Positions 8,366-16,658 are shown, counted from the first letter of the stretch. The stretch: 64,000 nucleotides of DNA from JACVRX01 sp963831385 (GCA_963831385.1 CAWHPW010000009.1:1-64000); one strand, 5' to 3'. Numbers and translations are program-made. Notes: generated from the sequence alone by a model not told the origin.

Positions 8366-9025
8366 TCAGCCACCGGTCGCCCGTTGCACTGCCTCGGCGA
8401 CCGGCGTATCGCCCGCGACCACGTTCCATTGCTGACGGATGGAGCCCTTAACTTCCAGCACCTCCGCTAGTACCGCAGCGACGTCGGCACGTGGGACGGC
8501 ACCACGTGGGATGTCCGAGCCCAGCGACACGGCGCCGGTTCCCGGGTCATCGGTGAGCCGGCCCGGCCGGATGATCGTCCAGTCCAGGCCGCTGTCGCGC
8601 AGCGCGGCATCAGCGTCGCGCTTCGCTTCGACGTACGCCTTCCACACCTCGCCGGTGTCAGCTCGGAGTGGGTTGTCCACGTTGATGGCAGACACCTGCA
8701 CGAACCGGTTAATGTCAGCTGTCTTGGCCCCCGCTATGGACTTCAGCGAGCCATTCAAGTCGACCGTGCGCTTGCGCTCCGCGTTGCCGTCAGGACCGCC
8801 GCCAGCAGAGAAGACAACCGCGTCACAGCCCTCGAACGCCGTCGCGAACACGTCTGCCTCTGCGCGCTCGATGTCAAGCAGCCGTACCTCCGCGCCCAAG
8901 TCTTCCAGCTCGGCGCGGTATGCCTCCTTCCGCACCAGCGCCACGGGCACGTGCCCGGCCCGGACGAGGATTGGGTGCAGATGGCGGGCGACCTGTCCGT
9001 GCCCACCCACGATCGCGATGCGCAT
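8366..9025 (-). CDS. NAD(P)H-binding SDR-like protein (NmrA/YwnB type)
   Basis: A 219-residue atypical short-chain dehydrogenase of the NAD(P)-binding group related to YwnB/NmrA. The Rossmann glycine motif GGHGQVA lies at residues 7-13. VVFSAGGGPDG, the conserved VSAINVDNPL and the IIRPGRLTDDPGTG block follow in order. The family binds NAD(P) and may act as a reductase or redox sensor. The open frame continues upstream to 9490 through antisense of the neighbouring gene. The ATG at 9025 begins directly at the Rossmann strand MRIAIVGGHG and is the real start. Confidence 0.88.
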   Translation of the reverse strand: MRIAIVGGHGQVARHLHPILVRAGHVPVALVRKEAYRAELEDLGAEVRLLDIERAEADVFATAFEGCDAVVFSAGGGPDGNAERKRTVDLNGSLKSIAGAKTADINRFVQVSAINVDNPLRADTGEVWKAYVEAKRDADAALRDSGLDWTIIRPGRLTDDPGTGAVSLGSDIPRGAVPRADVAAVLAEVLEVKGSIRQQWNVVAGDTPVAEAVQRATGG

Positions 9026-9165
9026 GGCGGCCAACTTACGGTCAGCGGCAGCTGGGGGCGAATCTGAATGTTGCTGTCTATTGCGGTCGGCCGGAGAGCA
9101 GTGACCTCTCGTGCGGCGAGGCTCACCACTCTCCGGCCATGCAGACTCGGTGTTGCGTGTCGAAC

Positions 9166-9591
9166 TCAGATCCGGGTCATGGTCGAGGCGTATCCGCCGC
9201 CGCCGGGGTAGGTCCATTCGCCGGTGACTGTGGTGTTGTCGGCGCTGAAGGTGCCCTCGAAGTAAGCGGGGCTGCCCTTCGCGCCCGCCCAGATGGTCAG
9301 CTTGTCGCCGGTGAGCTCGTAGACGTAGTCGAAGGTGTTGCCGGCCGCGTCGTAGAACCGCGACACCACGTCCACGCCGACGGGCTCGCCGAATGGGTGC
9401 AGGTTCCCGATAACCTCCAGGCCGCTGATCGGCTGGCCGAACTGGGTGAGCTCGACGTGCTGGAGCAGGAAGAACCGGCCGGGCATCCACTCGTACCGCA
9501 CGGTTCCCTCGGCTCCGCCAGTCACCGACCAGGTGCCGACCAGGCGGTCAAGGGCCTTCAGTTCGGTGCTCGGCTGGGTGTTCTCGGACAT
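9166..9591 (-). CDS. Hypothetical beta-barrel-like protein (DUF1579-like)
   Basis: A 141-residue protein resembling small actinobacterial proteins of the DUF1579/lipocalin-like type. It begins with ALDRLVGTWSVTG and continues with alternating strands such as VRYEWMPGRFFLLQHVEL and KLTIWAGAKGSPAYFEGTF. The pattern suggests an antiparallel beta barrel; no catalytic residues are recognised. The frame is open to 9636, but the ATG at 9591 is preceded on its strand by CGAGGAGGACGAG, a strong Shine-Dalgarno. A Crp-like palindrome lies 68 bases upstream of the start. Confidence 0.7.
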   Translation of the reverse strand: MSENTQPSTELKALDRLVGTWSVTGGAEGTVRYEWMPGRFFLLQHVELTQFGQPISGLEVIGNLHPFGEPVGVDVVSRFYDAAGNTFDYVYELTGDKLTIWAGAKGSPAYFEGTFSADNTTVTGEWTYPGGGGYASTMTRI

Positions 9592-9658
9592 CTCGTCCTC
9601 CTCGGTGAGTAGTTGCCGATACCTCGGAGGCGGCACCGGCGCCTCGACGTCCGGCGCC

Positions 9659-9674
9659 TGTGACTTGGGTCACA
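9659..9674. promoter_or_regulatory. Perfect Crp-type palindrome TGTGA-N6-TCACA
   Basis: The sequence TGTGACTTGGGTCACA matches the classical Crp consensus TGTGA-N6-TCACA without mismatch, and actinobacterial Crp homologues recognise closely related sites. It lies between the divergent gene ending at 9591 (68 bases from its start) and the DGPF/ECF42 operon starting at 9867. Confidence 0.45.
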
Positions 9675-9866
9675 TCAGGGCCATGTCGAGATCCGCGGTC
9701 CGGCCGCGAGATAGCGGCTTCCCAATCGGGACTCCCGGCGAGCATCCAGATCGCCGTGAACGGCCTGGTCGGGTTCACCTGGACGACCGCCGTCGCACTG
9801 TGGTTGCGCCGCTCCGCCTGACCCCGGCGTACCGTGATCCAACGAGAGATAAAGAAGAGGACGAGC

Positions 9867-10238
9867 ATGAAATATCTGCTGCTCGGCTACACGCCCGCCG
9901 CCGACTGGGACGCCGCAACTGCCGACACCGCATCGGAGGAGGCGATGGCCGCGTTCGCCGCCTACCAAAAATTCGAGCAGGAATTGATCGAGACCGGCGA
10001 GTTCGTCAGCAGCGAAGGGCTAGGCCATCCGGTGGTCAGCACGACGGTTCGCAAGACCCCGGACGGCGTGGTCGCGACCGACGGACCGTTCGCCGAGCTC
10101 AAGGAGGTGCTGGCCAGCTTCGCGGTGATCGACGTGGCCAGCCTGGAACGAGCCGTCGAGATCGTCTCGCGGATAGTCGAGACGCTCGGTGAGCCGGTCG
10201 AGATCCGGCCGATCATGGGCGAGGACTTCACGGCATGA
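9867..10238 (+). CDS. DGPF/YCII domain protein partnered with ECF42 sigma factor
   Basis: A 123-residue YCII-fold protein carrying the DGPF signature in VVATDGPFAELKEVLASF and the usual start MKYLLLGYTP. DGPF proteins are the constant genomic partners of ECF42 sigma factors and are expected targets or regulators of them, though their biochemical role is unknown. The ATG at 9867 is preceded by AAGAAGAGGACGAGC. The longer frame to 9834 adds residues outside the family. Its stop overlaps the ATG of the sigma gene at 10235 by four bases, so the two are translationally coupled. Two paralogous pairs occur at 38516-40165 and 61279-62875. Confidence 0.88.
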   Translation: MKYLLLGYTPAADWDAATADTASEEAMAAFAAYQKFEQELIETGEFVSSEGLGHPVVSTTVRKTPDGVVATDGPFAELKEVLASFAVIDVASLERAVEIVSRIVETLGEPVEIRPIMGEDFTA

Positions 10239-11468
10239 CCGCCGTTGAGCACCTGCTGCGCACGGAGGCGCCGCAGGTGCTCGGCGCGTTGGTGCGGCGA
10301 TTCGGCCGCTTCGACATCGCCGAGGATGCGGTGCAGGAGGCGCTGCTCGCCGCGAGCCAGGCGTGGCCAGCCGATGGCGTGCCGGAGAACCCGCGCAGCT
10401 GGCTGATCCGGATCGGCTACCGGCGGATGATCGATCTGCTCCGTTCCGATCAGGCCCGGCGCCGTCGCGAACAGCAGGCCGGGATCGCCGAGTTGGCCAT
10501 GCAGGAACCGGCCCGCGCGAACACCCCGCAAGCGACCGACGACAGCCTCACCTTGCTGCTGCTGTGCTGCCACCCAGCGCTGAGCACGACCTCCCAGGTG
10601 GCGCTCACACTGCGCGCCGTGGGCGGTCTGACGACCGCCGAGATCGCGCACGCGTATGGGACGACCGAAACCACCATGGGTACGCGGATCAGCCGCGCCA
10701 AACAGCAGCTGGCCCGCGCTGGTGGCCGCTTTACCCCGCCGAGCGACGCCGACCGAGATAGTCGGATAGCCGCGGTGATGCAGGTGCTCTACCTGATCTT
10801 CAACGAGGGCTATACCGCCAGCACAGGCGATGAGCTCGCGCGCATCGACCTGACCCGCGAAGCGATCCGGCTGACCCGCATGCTCCGCGACTCCCTGCCC
10901 GACCACGCGGAAGTGGACTGGCCTGCTCGCGCTGATGCTGCTCACCGAGTCGCGGCGGACCGCTCGCACCCGCGACAGCGAGCTGGTGCCGCTGGAGGAG
11001 CAGGACCGGACCACGTGGAACTTCGAGCTGATCCGCGAGGGCACCCAGCTGATCGACAGCGTCTGGGGCCGGCGCGAGGCGGGCCCCTACCAGCTGCAGG
11101 CGGCGATCGCGGCCGTGCACGCCAATGCCGCGTCGCCGGAGCAAACGGACTGGCCGCAGATCGCGGCGCTGTACCTGTGGCTGGAACGACTCAACCCGAC
11201 CGCGCCCGTGCGGCTGAGCCGGGTAGTGGCGGTGGCCCAAGCGTACGGGCCGACCCGAGCGCTGGCTCTGCTCGACGACCTCAACCGGCGCCACCAGCTG
11301 GACAAGGAACCACTGACCCGGCAACGGGAACGAGCCGTGCGGGCCCACCTGCTCGAGATGAACGGCGACGCGGCACGTGCCGCGGCGCTTCACCGCGAGG
11401 CGGCCGCCTTGACGGACAACAGGGTCGAGCAGCGATACCTGCTCGGCCGGGCTGACCGGCTCGGCTGA
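10235..11468 (+). pseudogene. ECF42-type RNA polymerase sigma factor, frameshifted
   Basis: The 5' part encodes sigma regions 2 and 4: LVRRFGRFDIAEDAVQEALL near the N-terminus, and the region 4 block GLTTAEIAHAYGTTETTMGTRISRAKQQL near residue 130. After EVD (10910-10918) the frame is lost. The continuation, GLLALMLLTESRR and onward, resumes one base later and runs to 11468 as the C-terminal TPR-like extension typical of ECF42. The base at or near 10919 is superfluous. The unshifted frame runs on as low-complexity sequence to 11455. Paralogues at 38516-39766 and 61279-62517 are intact across the same joint. Either an insertion or a sequencing error explains this; an internal ATG at 10935 could restart the C-terminal domain. 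Confidence 0.85.
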
Positions 11469-13720
11469 CAGATCTGCGGCGGCAACCGCCGCCGTCCGGC
11501 GGGCTGGTAGTCCCAGATCAGCAGGTTGGCAAAGCCGTTGGACGCCGTGAGAGGTCCGTTGCCAGGATCGTCACCATGCGCCAAGAGGAGATTTGGGATG
11601 TCGATGCTGCCCAGCGCTATGACACTCCGGGCATTGGCATGTTCGCCCCCGAGGTGTTGGGGCCGACGATCGACCGCCTTGCCGAACTGATCGGCACCGG
11701 CCGAGCGCTCGAGTTCGCAATCGGAACGGGCCGCGTCGCCGTTCCCTTGGCCGAGCGCGGCATACCCGTCACCGGCATCGAGCTCTCCGGTCCGATGATC
11801 GACCAGCTGCGGACCAAGGTCGACGAAGAGAGAATTCCGGTCATCGTCGGAGACATGGCCAACGCCCGCGCACCGGGCGAGTACACGCTGGTCTACCTCG
11901 TCTTCAACACGATCTCCAACCTGCTGACCCAGGCCGAACAGGTCGCTTGCTTTCGAAACGCGGCGCGCCACCTCACACCCGGCGGCTGCTTCGTTGTCGA
12001 GCTGTGGGTGCCTGAGTTGCGCAAGCTCCCGCCGGGACAGCAAGCCACCGTCTGGCATTCCGAACCGGGCTACATCGGGCTGGACACCTACGACGTCTTG
12101 CAGCAACAGGTCGTCTCGCATCACTTCCATTTCGGCGACGGCAAGCAGGCACAGCTCTTCCGGAGCCCGCACCGCTACATCTGGCCGGCTGAACTTGACC
12201 TGATGGCACAACTCGCTGGTTTTGAGCTGGAGAACAGGCATGCGGACTGGGCTGGAGCTGAGTTCACCGCGGAGTCCCGATCGCATGTCTCGGTGTACCG
12301 GTTCAACGGTGATGGTTCCGTGGGGCGCCAGCCTGTCGGTTAGGTGAAGCTGAACGCGAGGTGGGAAGACCACGACGACTACGGCTGCCCAGGCGGCATA
12401 GATCGGCAGGTAGGTGGTCTGCCAGCGCTCCAGAGCGCTGAACGGGCGCCGCCGGCGTAAGAATCCGACGCTGAGGCGGGCCGACCAGGCGAGGTTGGCC
12501 AGCAGAATGAGGTTCAACCCGAGCGCAGCGATCTTGTTCGGGCTGGCGCCAAACTCGGTGATGCGGATCAGCATCGCAACCAGCATGAGCACGTCGACCA
12601 TCAAGGCGCCGAGCACCAGCAACAGCTGCAGTCGGTCGAACAGGTATGGCGGCGCCAGTGGATCCCGGGCGGAGATCGCGTAGAGCAGCAGCCCGAGCAC
12701 GAGGACCAGGATCAGGTCGACGAGGATCAGTAGGTCCCGGTCCACCTCGACGACATTGCGAGTGACTAGGAGGGCGCCCAGGTACGCGAGCAGCATCAGC
12801 GTGGTCAGCGGCGTGAAGACCCGGGTGAGGACCGGGGCGATGTTCTCCACCACGCTCTGCTTGGCCTCGACCAGCCAGGCGGCCACGAGGATCGCGCCCG
12901 TCGCGGCGCACGGGAGCACCCACTCGGAGAAGAACGAGGAGATGTCAAGGCCGATCACTTCGAACCCGGCGAGCGTGAGCCCGATCAGGACACCGCCGCC
13001 GAGGGCGAGGAGGGTGTAATACACCACCCATTCCCCGGTGAATCGGATGAAGTCCATGCGCCGCGGGTGCGACCGCCAGTCCCCTCCCACATAGGCCAGG
13101 CCGACCACGAACCACATCAGGATGGGCAGGTGGATCGCGACCAGCACCTCGGTGGACCCGCCGTCTGCATACGGGTAGGCGTTGGCGACCAGCGCGCCGA
13201 GCAGAAACGGCGGCGCTAGCAGCCGGAGCGACCTCGCCCAGCCGAGGCGGCGTTTCCAGGCGAAGTAGCCGGCCAGGAAGGGCAGCACCAGCAGGCTGAA
13301 GTTGCGGGCGTACCAGCCGGCGTCCTCGGCGAAGTCGTAGCCGGCCAGCATGGGCGCCTTGATCGCCGCCGCTGCCCCGACGGCGAGCGCGAGCACAACC
13401 ACTAGCTCACTGCCAGACCGGGTGGCCGAAGACTCCGGGAACTCAGGGGTGAGGACCAGCTGCTTCCACAATCGCTCGGAGTGCTCCCGTGCGAACTCCC
13501 GGGACACTTGATCCAGGCTGCCCAGGCGCTTGACCGCCACCAGGAACGCCTCGTCCCCGCTCAGACCCGTGTGTTCTAGGTCGGCGACCTGATCGCGCAG
13601 ATGGCCCTCCAGCTCATCGACATCAGCCGGGCTGATCACCCGATGCCGCTGCACATAACCCCGCCACTGCCCAATCTGCGCCTCCAGGCTTGCATCAGGG
13701 GTCCTGGGCACGGCTGTCAC
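11390..13720 (-). CDS. Permease-prefix membrane protein with lost stop codon
   Basis: The first 450 or so residues (13720 down to about 12360) form a membrane protein. A cytoplasmic permease-prefix-like domain comes first (SLEAQIGQWRGYV through DQVSREFAREH), followed by about ten hydrophobic segments, the last being YAAWAAVVVVVFPP. After FPP no stop appears. The frame continues about 320 residues further as hydrophilic antisense of the methyltransferase gene (11576-12343), which is not membrane-like and is probably not meaningful protein. The GTG at 13720 overlaps the PadR stop by four bases (GTGA), which fixes the start. The normal 3' end seems to have been lost at a junction near 12345-12360. 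Confidence 0.7.
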   Translation of the reverse strand: MTAVPRTPDASLEAQIGQWRGYVQRHRVISPADVDELEGHLRDQVADLEHTGLSGDEAFLVAVKRLGSLDQVSREFAREHSERLWKQLVLTPEFPESSATRSGSELVVVLALAVGAAAAIKAPMLAGYDFAEDAGWYARNFSLLVLPFLAGYFAWKRRLGWARSLRLLAPPFLLGALVANAYPYADGGSTEVLVAIHLPILMWFVVGLAYVGGDWRSHPRRMDFIRFTGEWVVYYTLLALGGGVLIGLTLAGFEVIGLDISSFFSEWVLPCAATGAILVAAWLVEAKQSVVENIAPVLTRVFTPLTTLMLLAYLGALLVTRNVVEVDRDLLILVDLILVLVLGLLLYAISARDPLAPPYLFDRLQLLLVLGALMVDVLMLVAMLIRITEFGASPNKIAALGLNLILLANLAWSARLSVGFLRRRRPFSALERWQTTYLPIYAAWAAVVVVVFPPRVQLHLTDRLAPHGTITVEPVHRDMRSGLRGELSSSPVRMPVLQLKTSELCHQVKFSRPDVAVRAPEELCLLAVAEMEVMRDDLLLQDVVGVQPDVARFGMPDGGLLSRRELAQLRHPQLDNEAAAGCEVARRVSKASDLFGLGQQVGDRVEDEVDQRVLARCAGVGHVSDDDRNSLFVDLGPQLVDHRTGELDAGDGYAALGQGNGDAARSDCELERSAGADQFGKAVDRRPQHLGGEHANARSVIALGSIDIPNLLLAHGDDPGNGPLTASNGFANLLIWDYQPAGRRRLPPQICQPSRSARPSRYRCSTLLSVKAAASR
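11476..11492 (+). terminator. GC-rich hairpin after the ECF42 operon
   Basis: GCGGCGG and CCGCCGC pair around a three-base loop, eight bases after the sigma-gene stop. No T-run follows, so this is at best a weak intrinsic terminator. Hairpins of this kind are common in GC-rich DNA. Confidence 0.25.
11576..12343 (+). CDS. Class I SAM-dependent methyltransferase
   Basis: A 255-residue methyltransferase of the class I Rossmann fold. Motif I is ALEFAIGTGRVAVPLAERG (near residue 43), the acidic end of strand 2 is GIELSGPMID, and the post-core strand is GDMANA followed by TLVYLVFNTISNL. The C-terminal half, with HFHFGDGKQAQLFRSPHRYIW, matches actinobacterial members of unknown substrate. The last dozen residues after SHVSVYR look appended, which fits a recombination joint at the 3' end. 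It is convergent with, and wholly overlapped by, the run-on frame of the PadR-linked membrane protein. Confidence 0.85.
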   Translation: MRQEEIWDVDAAQRYDTPGIGMFAPEVLGPTIDRLAELIGTGRALEFAIGTGRVAVPLAERGIPVTGIELSGPMIDQLRTKVDEERIPVIVGDMANARAPGEYTLVYLVFNTISNLLTQAEQVACFRNAARHLTPGGCFVVELWVPELRKLPPGQQATVWHSEPGYIGLDTYDVLQQQVVSHHFHFGDGKQAQLFRSPHRYIWPAELDLMAQLAGFELENRHADWAGAEFTAESRSHVSVYRFNGDGSVGRQPVG

Positions 13721-14094
13721 CGGCTCGACCCGGCCAACATGGCCCGTGCCGGCGGCATCGCAGCAGCCGCCTCCGCCCACACTCGATTCAGCGCATCGGT
13801 GACCACCGTCCACTGCTGGCGACGGTCGGCCAACAGCTCCAACCCGGCCTGGGTGATCGAGTAGTGCTTACGCCGCCGACCACTCGTGGCCACCCGCCAA
13901 CTCGCCTGGATGTACCCGAGCCGCTCCAGCCGATGCAGTAGCGGGTACAGCATCCCGTCGGTCCACCTCATCTCACCTGCGGACAACTCGTTGACCTTCT
14001 TGAGGATCGCGTACCCGTAGGACTCCCCCTCGGCCAAGATCCCCAGCACCAGCGGCGTCGCCGACGCCGCCACCAGGTCCTTGTCGATGTGCAC
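13717..14094 (-). CDS. PadR family transcriptional regulator
   Basis: A 125-residue PadR repressor. The winged-helix core is VLGILAEGESYGYAILKKV then RWTDGMLYPLLHRLERLGYI, with the wing SGRRRKHYSITQAG and a C-terminal dimerisation helix. The GTG start at 14094 (VHIDKDLVAAS) begins the conserved domain, while the longer frame to 14571 is antisense of other genes. Its stop overlaps the GTG of the membrane-protein gene by four bases, so the pair is one operon. A perfect interrupted palindrome at 14115-14133 lies about 20 bases upstream and probably mediates autorepression. Confidence 0.88.
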   Translation of the reverse strand: MHIDKDLVAASATPLVLGILAEGESYGYAILKKVNELSAGEMRWTDGMLYPLLHRLERLGYIQASWRVATSGRRRKHYSITQAGLELLADRRQQWTVVTDALNRVWAEAAAAMPPARAMLAGSSR

Positions 14095-14114
14095 CAACGC
14101 TCGGCCTCCGCTGC

Positions 14115-14133
14115 TACCTAGAGGTGCTAGGTA
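14115..14133. promoter_or_regulatory. Probable PadR operator TACCTAG-N5-CTAGGTA
   Basis: Perfect seven-base arms separated by AGGTG sit 21 bases upstream of the PadR start codon at 14094. Position and symmetry fit an autoregulatory operator. The site also lies between the PadR operon and the rightward acetyltransferase relic. Confidence 0.55.
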
Positions 14134-14187
14134 AGCATACATAGAAGTGCAAGGCAAGGAGATGAGAGCAGTTGCGTTCGGGAGACC

Positions 14188-14502
14188 GTGCGGAGCGGAA
14201 TCAACGTGTCCGCATGGCGGCATGCGGCGAAGATGTCGCGCGCTCAGTGGTGCTTCTTCGTGGACCGGAATCACCGTCGCAGCGGCGTCGCGGCCGCCGC
14301 TCTCGATGGGGCCTTGGACCTGATCGCTCAAGCGGGCGGTGGCGTTGTGGAGGCTTACCCGCAGGACACACGGGGGAAGAAGACTTCGGCCTCGTTCCTC
14401 TACAACGGCACCCGCAGCCTGTTCGAAAGGGCTGGCTTCGACTACGAGCGCCCCAAGGGCAAGAGTCACTGCGTAATGCGCAAGGTCGTCCCGCCAGCCT
14501 AG
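14188..14502 (+). pseudogene. GNAT acetyltransferase relic, 5' truncated
   Basis: The open frame contains the C-terminal half of a GNAT acetyltransferase: FFVDRNHRRSGVAAAAL (acetyl-CoA binding loop, RRSGVA), then GGVVEAYPQDTRGKK, SFLYNGTRSLFERAGF and a KGKSHCVMRK ending. The family normally has another 70-90 residues before this block. Upstream sequence is instead the PadR promoter region, and no frame supplies the missing part. The residues before MSRAQWCFF are not family-like. This is best read as a truncated remnant. An alternative is a short expressed protein from the ATG at 14233, but it would lack half of the fold. Confidence 0.65.
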
Positions 14503-14621
14503 CGACGACCGCCAAGACCCGGGGGAAGGTTCTGGCAGCGCAGAATGACGGTGGTCAAACGCGGCGAACATGGTCGCGCGAACGTCCTGATGCCAGGGAT
14601 CGCCTTCGATTGGAGCTCATC

Positions 14622-15185
14622 ATGCTGAGCGGCGAACGTGTCGCGCTGCGGCCGATTCGCGAGGCCGACCTGCCCGCATTCATCTCGGCACATGTCGACA
14701 TCCGCAACCGCGGCGCGTACTTTCCGCTCGGCGTGCTGTCGGAACCCGTGCTGCGTCGCCGGTTCGCCGAGGGGGGCTTCTGGGAGAAGTCGGAGGGGAC
14801 GCTTCTCATCTGGAGCCGGGACGAAGAGATCGTCGGTCATATCGAGTTCTTCACGCCGGTGAGTTATTGGGACGCGTTCGAGCTGTCGTATCAGCTGTAT
14901 GACGAACGGCATGCCGGCCATGGCTACACGACCGAGGCGGTCCAACTCCTCGTCGACTACCTGTACGCGACGAAGAAGCAGCATCGGATCCACCTCGTCA
15001 TCGTTCCGGGCAATGGGGCGAGCCGCAGGATCGCCGAGAAGTGCGGGTTCGTGCTCGAGGGGACGGTGCGAGGCGCGTTCTTCAACGCCGGCCGCAACCA
15101 CGACGTGCTCCTGTACTCACTTCTTCGTACCGATCCGCGGCCTTGGCATGTTGCTGCCGCTGCGCCCGATCGCGACGAGGAATAG
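14622..15185 (+). CDS. GNAT family N-acetyltransferase (RimJ/RimL type)
   Basis: A 187-residue acetyltransferase of the RimJ/RimL-like group. It begins with VALRPIREADLPAF, has a substrate-side segment EEIVGHIEFFTP, the acetyl-CoA loop ERHAGHGYTTEAVQLLVDY and the closing VIVPGNGASRRIAEKCGFVLEGTVRGAFF block. It transfers an acetyl group from acetyl-CoA to an unknown amine in the cytoplasm. The frame is open upstream to 14172, but the ATG at 14622 starts exactly where the family does. It lies just downstream of the truncated GNAT relic, which belongs to a different subgroup. Confidence 0.88.
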   Translation: MLSGERVALRPIREADLPAFISAHVDIRNRGAYFPLGVLSEPVLRRRFAEGGFWEKSEGTLLIWSRDEEIVGHIEFFTPVSYWDAFELSYQLYDERHAGHGYTTEAVQLLVDYLYATKKQHRIHLVIVPGNGASRRIAEKCGFVLEGTVRGAFFNAGRNHDVLLYSLLRTDPRPWHVAAAAPDRDEE

Positions 15186-15224
15186 GCTGCCGTCCAGTAC
15201 TCGCCCCGCAAATTGCGACCAGCG

Positions 15225-15995
15225 TCAGGCCAGCTCGAACGCCTCGCCGTCGGGACTCGCGATCACAACGGTGTAGCCGTCCGGATCCTTGATCCAGATC
15301 TCGCGGTGTCCCGGACCGTTGCCCTCGCCTTCGGGCGGGTTTCGATGGGGCGGTAGCACGATCGGAGCCGCAAGCCCGTTGGCGCGTGCGACGACGCCGT
15401 CGAAGTCGGCAACGTCGCCGAACCACAGGAGAACACCGTTGCCGACATTGCTGTGAGGATCACCGATGAGTCCGTGGTGATGTTCGGTCTCCCGATGGTG
15501 GAGCTGGAGCACGAGGACTCCGTCGGCGAGGAGCCGGTCATACTCAGGACCGCCGTGGTCGCTTTCGAGACCGAGCAACTGCTGGTACCACTGGCTGGAC
15601 GCTTCGACGTCCCGCACAGCGATCATGGGCTGTGGGCGTGCGGTATGGACTGGCACCACGACACCGATGCGGTTCCCGGCGGGGTCGTCAATGTCGGCGA
15701 GCCACCGTTCGTCGGCGTCCAGGTATGGCTGACCGTGCACCGTTCCGCCACCGGCTACCACGCGATCGAGCGTGGGCCGAAGGTCGTCGGCGCAAATCCA
15801 GACGACCGGGCCGCCTGTGTTGGTTGGCTGCCGTTCGGTCGTCCACTGACCGATCATCCCGGGCGCTTCGAAGCTTCCGTGCGCGAGGTCGACTGACCAT
15901 CCGAAGACCGCCTGGTAGAACGCGGCGGAGCGCCTGATGTCGATCGCGGGAAGTTGCAGGTATCCGATCTGGCCGTGTGGTGGATGGTGTCGCAT
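15225..15995 (-). CDS. Two-domain VOC (glyoxalase/bleomycin resistance fold) protein
   Basis: A 256-residue protein with two VOC modules. The first has GYLQLPAIDIRRSAAFYQAVFGW, and the second has MIAVRDVEASSQWYQQLLGLESDHGG and ends in REIWIKDPDGYTVVIASPDG. Metal-ligand-like residues (His in RHHPPHGQ and in LQLHHRE, Glu in REIWIKD) are present, so a metal-dependent lyase, dioxygenase or resistance-binding role is possible. The frame reaches 16052; I prefer the ATG at 15995 because it avoids overlap with the next gene and begins close to the conserved domain. The substrate is unknown. Confidence 0.8.
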   Translation of the reverse strand: MRHHPPHGQIGYLQLPAIDIRRSAAFYQAVFGWSVDLAHGSFEAPGMIGQWTTERQPTNTGGPVVWICADDLRPTLDRVVAGGGTVHGQPYLDADERWLADIDDPAGNRIGVVVPVHTARPQPMIAVRDVEASSQWYQQLLGLESDHGGPEYDRLLADGVLVLQLHHRETEHHHGLIGDPHSNVGNGVLLWFGDVADFDGVVARANGLAAPIVLPPHRNPPEGEGNGPGHREIWIKDPDGYTVVIASPDGEAFELA

Positions 15996-16015
15996 CGGAC
16001 GATCGCTCGTTGGGC

Positions 16016-16595
16016 TCACGTCGAGCTGCTGACGCCTGATCGTGCGCGCCATCCAGCCGGAGGGTCTTCTCCGACCCGTCCGTCCACCGCCTCGCGGATC
16101 AGGTCGGCGTGCCCGGTGTGCCGGCCGTACTCCTCGATCAGGTCGCAGAGGAGCCGGCGCAGGCTGGCATGGCGACCGTCAGGATCGGACAGGTGGACGA
16201 GCTGGTCGAGGCCGCCGTCGGCCAAGGCCGCATCGAGCCGGGCGCGGGACCGTTCCACGGCACTGTCCCAGAGCGCGTAGAGCTGTTCGGGGGTGTCATC
16301 CGCGGCGGAGATGAACTCCCAGCCGTCAACGTCCCAATCGGCGATTTCCCACGCCGCGCCTGGGGGCTCCCCACTCAGCTTGGTGTGGAAGGTAGACGTC
16401 CTCGATGAGAGCGAGATGCTTGAGCAGGCCGCCGAGGGTCAGTGCGGATGCACCGATGCGGGTCTGTAATCCGGCCACGTCCAGGTCGTCGGCCTTCCAG
16501 CGGAAGGTCGTACGCAGACGGTCGAGCGAACCGACGAGGTGCTCGACCTCGGTGCCGGCGAGGGGCGGCTCCCATGGGGTGGTGGCGTCGGCCAT
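16016..16595 (-). pseudogene. DinB family protein (DUF664), frameshifted
   Basis: The 5' part, from the ATG at 16595, reads EVEHLVGSLDRLRTTFRW through LLKHLALIEDVY, a DinB N-terminal half with the first metal-binding His. After the tyrosine codon at 16392-16394 the frame breaks. The other half follows one base later as FHTKLSGEPPGAAWEIADWD, DDTPEQLYALWDSAVERSRARL and CDLIEEYGRHTGHADLIREA, which carries the last two His ligands, and ends at 16016. One extra G in the pair at 16391-16392 accounts for the break. Restored, it is a normal DUF664 protein of about 190 residues, related to the intact one at 1014-1601. Confidence 0.82.
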
Positions 16596-16658
16596 CGGCT
16601 CACCGTAGAGGTCATCGCCGACATTCTGTCCAACAGGTAGGAGGAGCAGCCTCTCCGC

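Noticed and set aside
8366..9490. Single 374-codon frame on the minus strand covering the SDR-like gene and beyond
   Set aside because: The part upstream of the ATG at 9025 is arginine/proline-rich antisense of the gene at 9166-9591. The Rossmann domain begins exactly at 9025.
9700..9822. Frame ending in a hydrophobic NGLVGFTWTTAVALWL segment before the DGPF gene
   Set aside because: No start codon or ribosome site and too short to identify. At most a decayed membrane-protein end.
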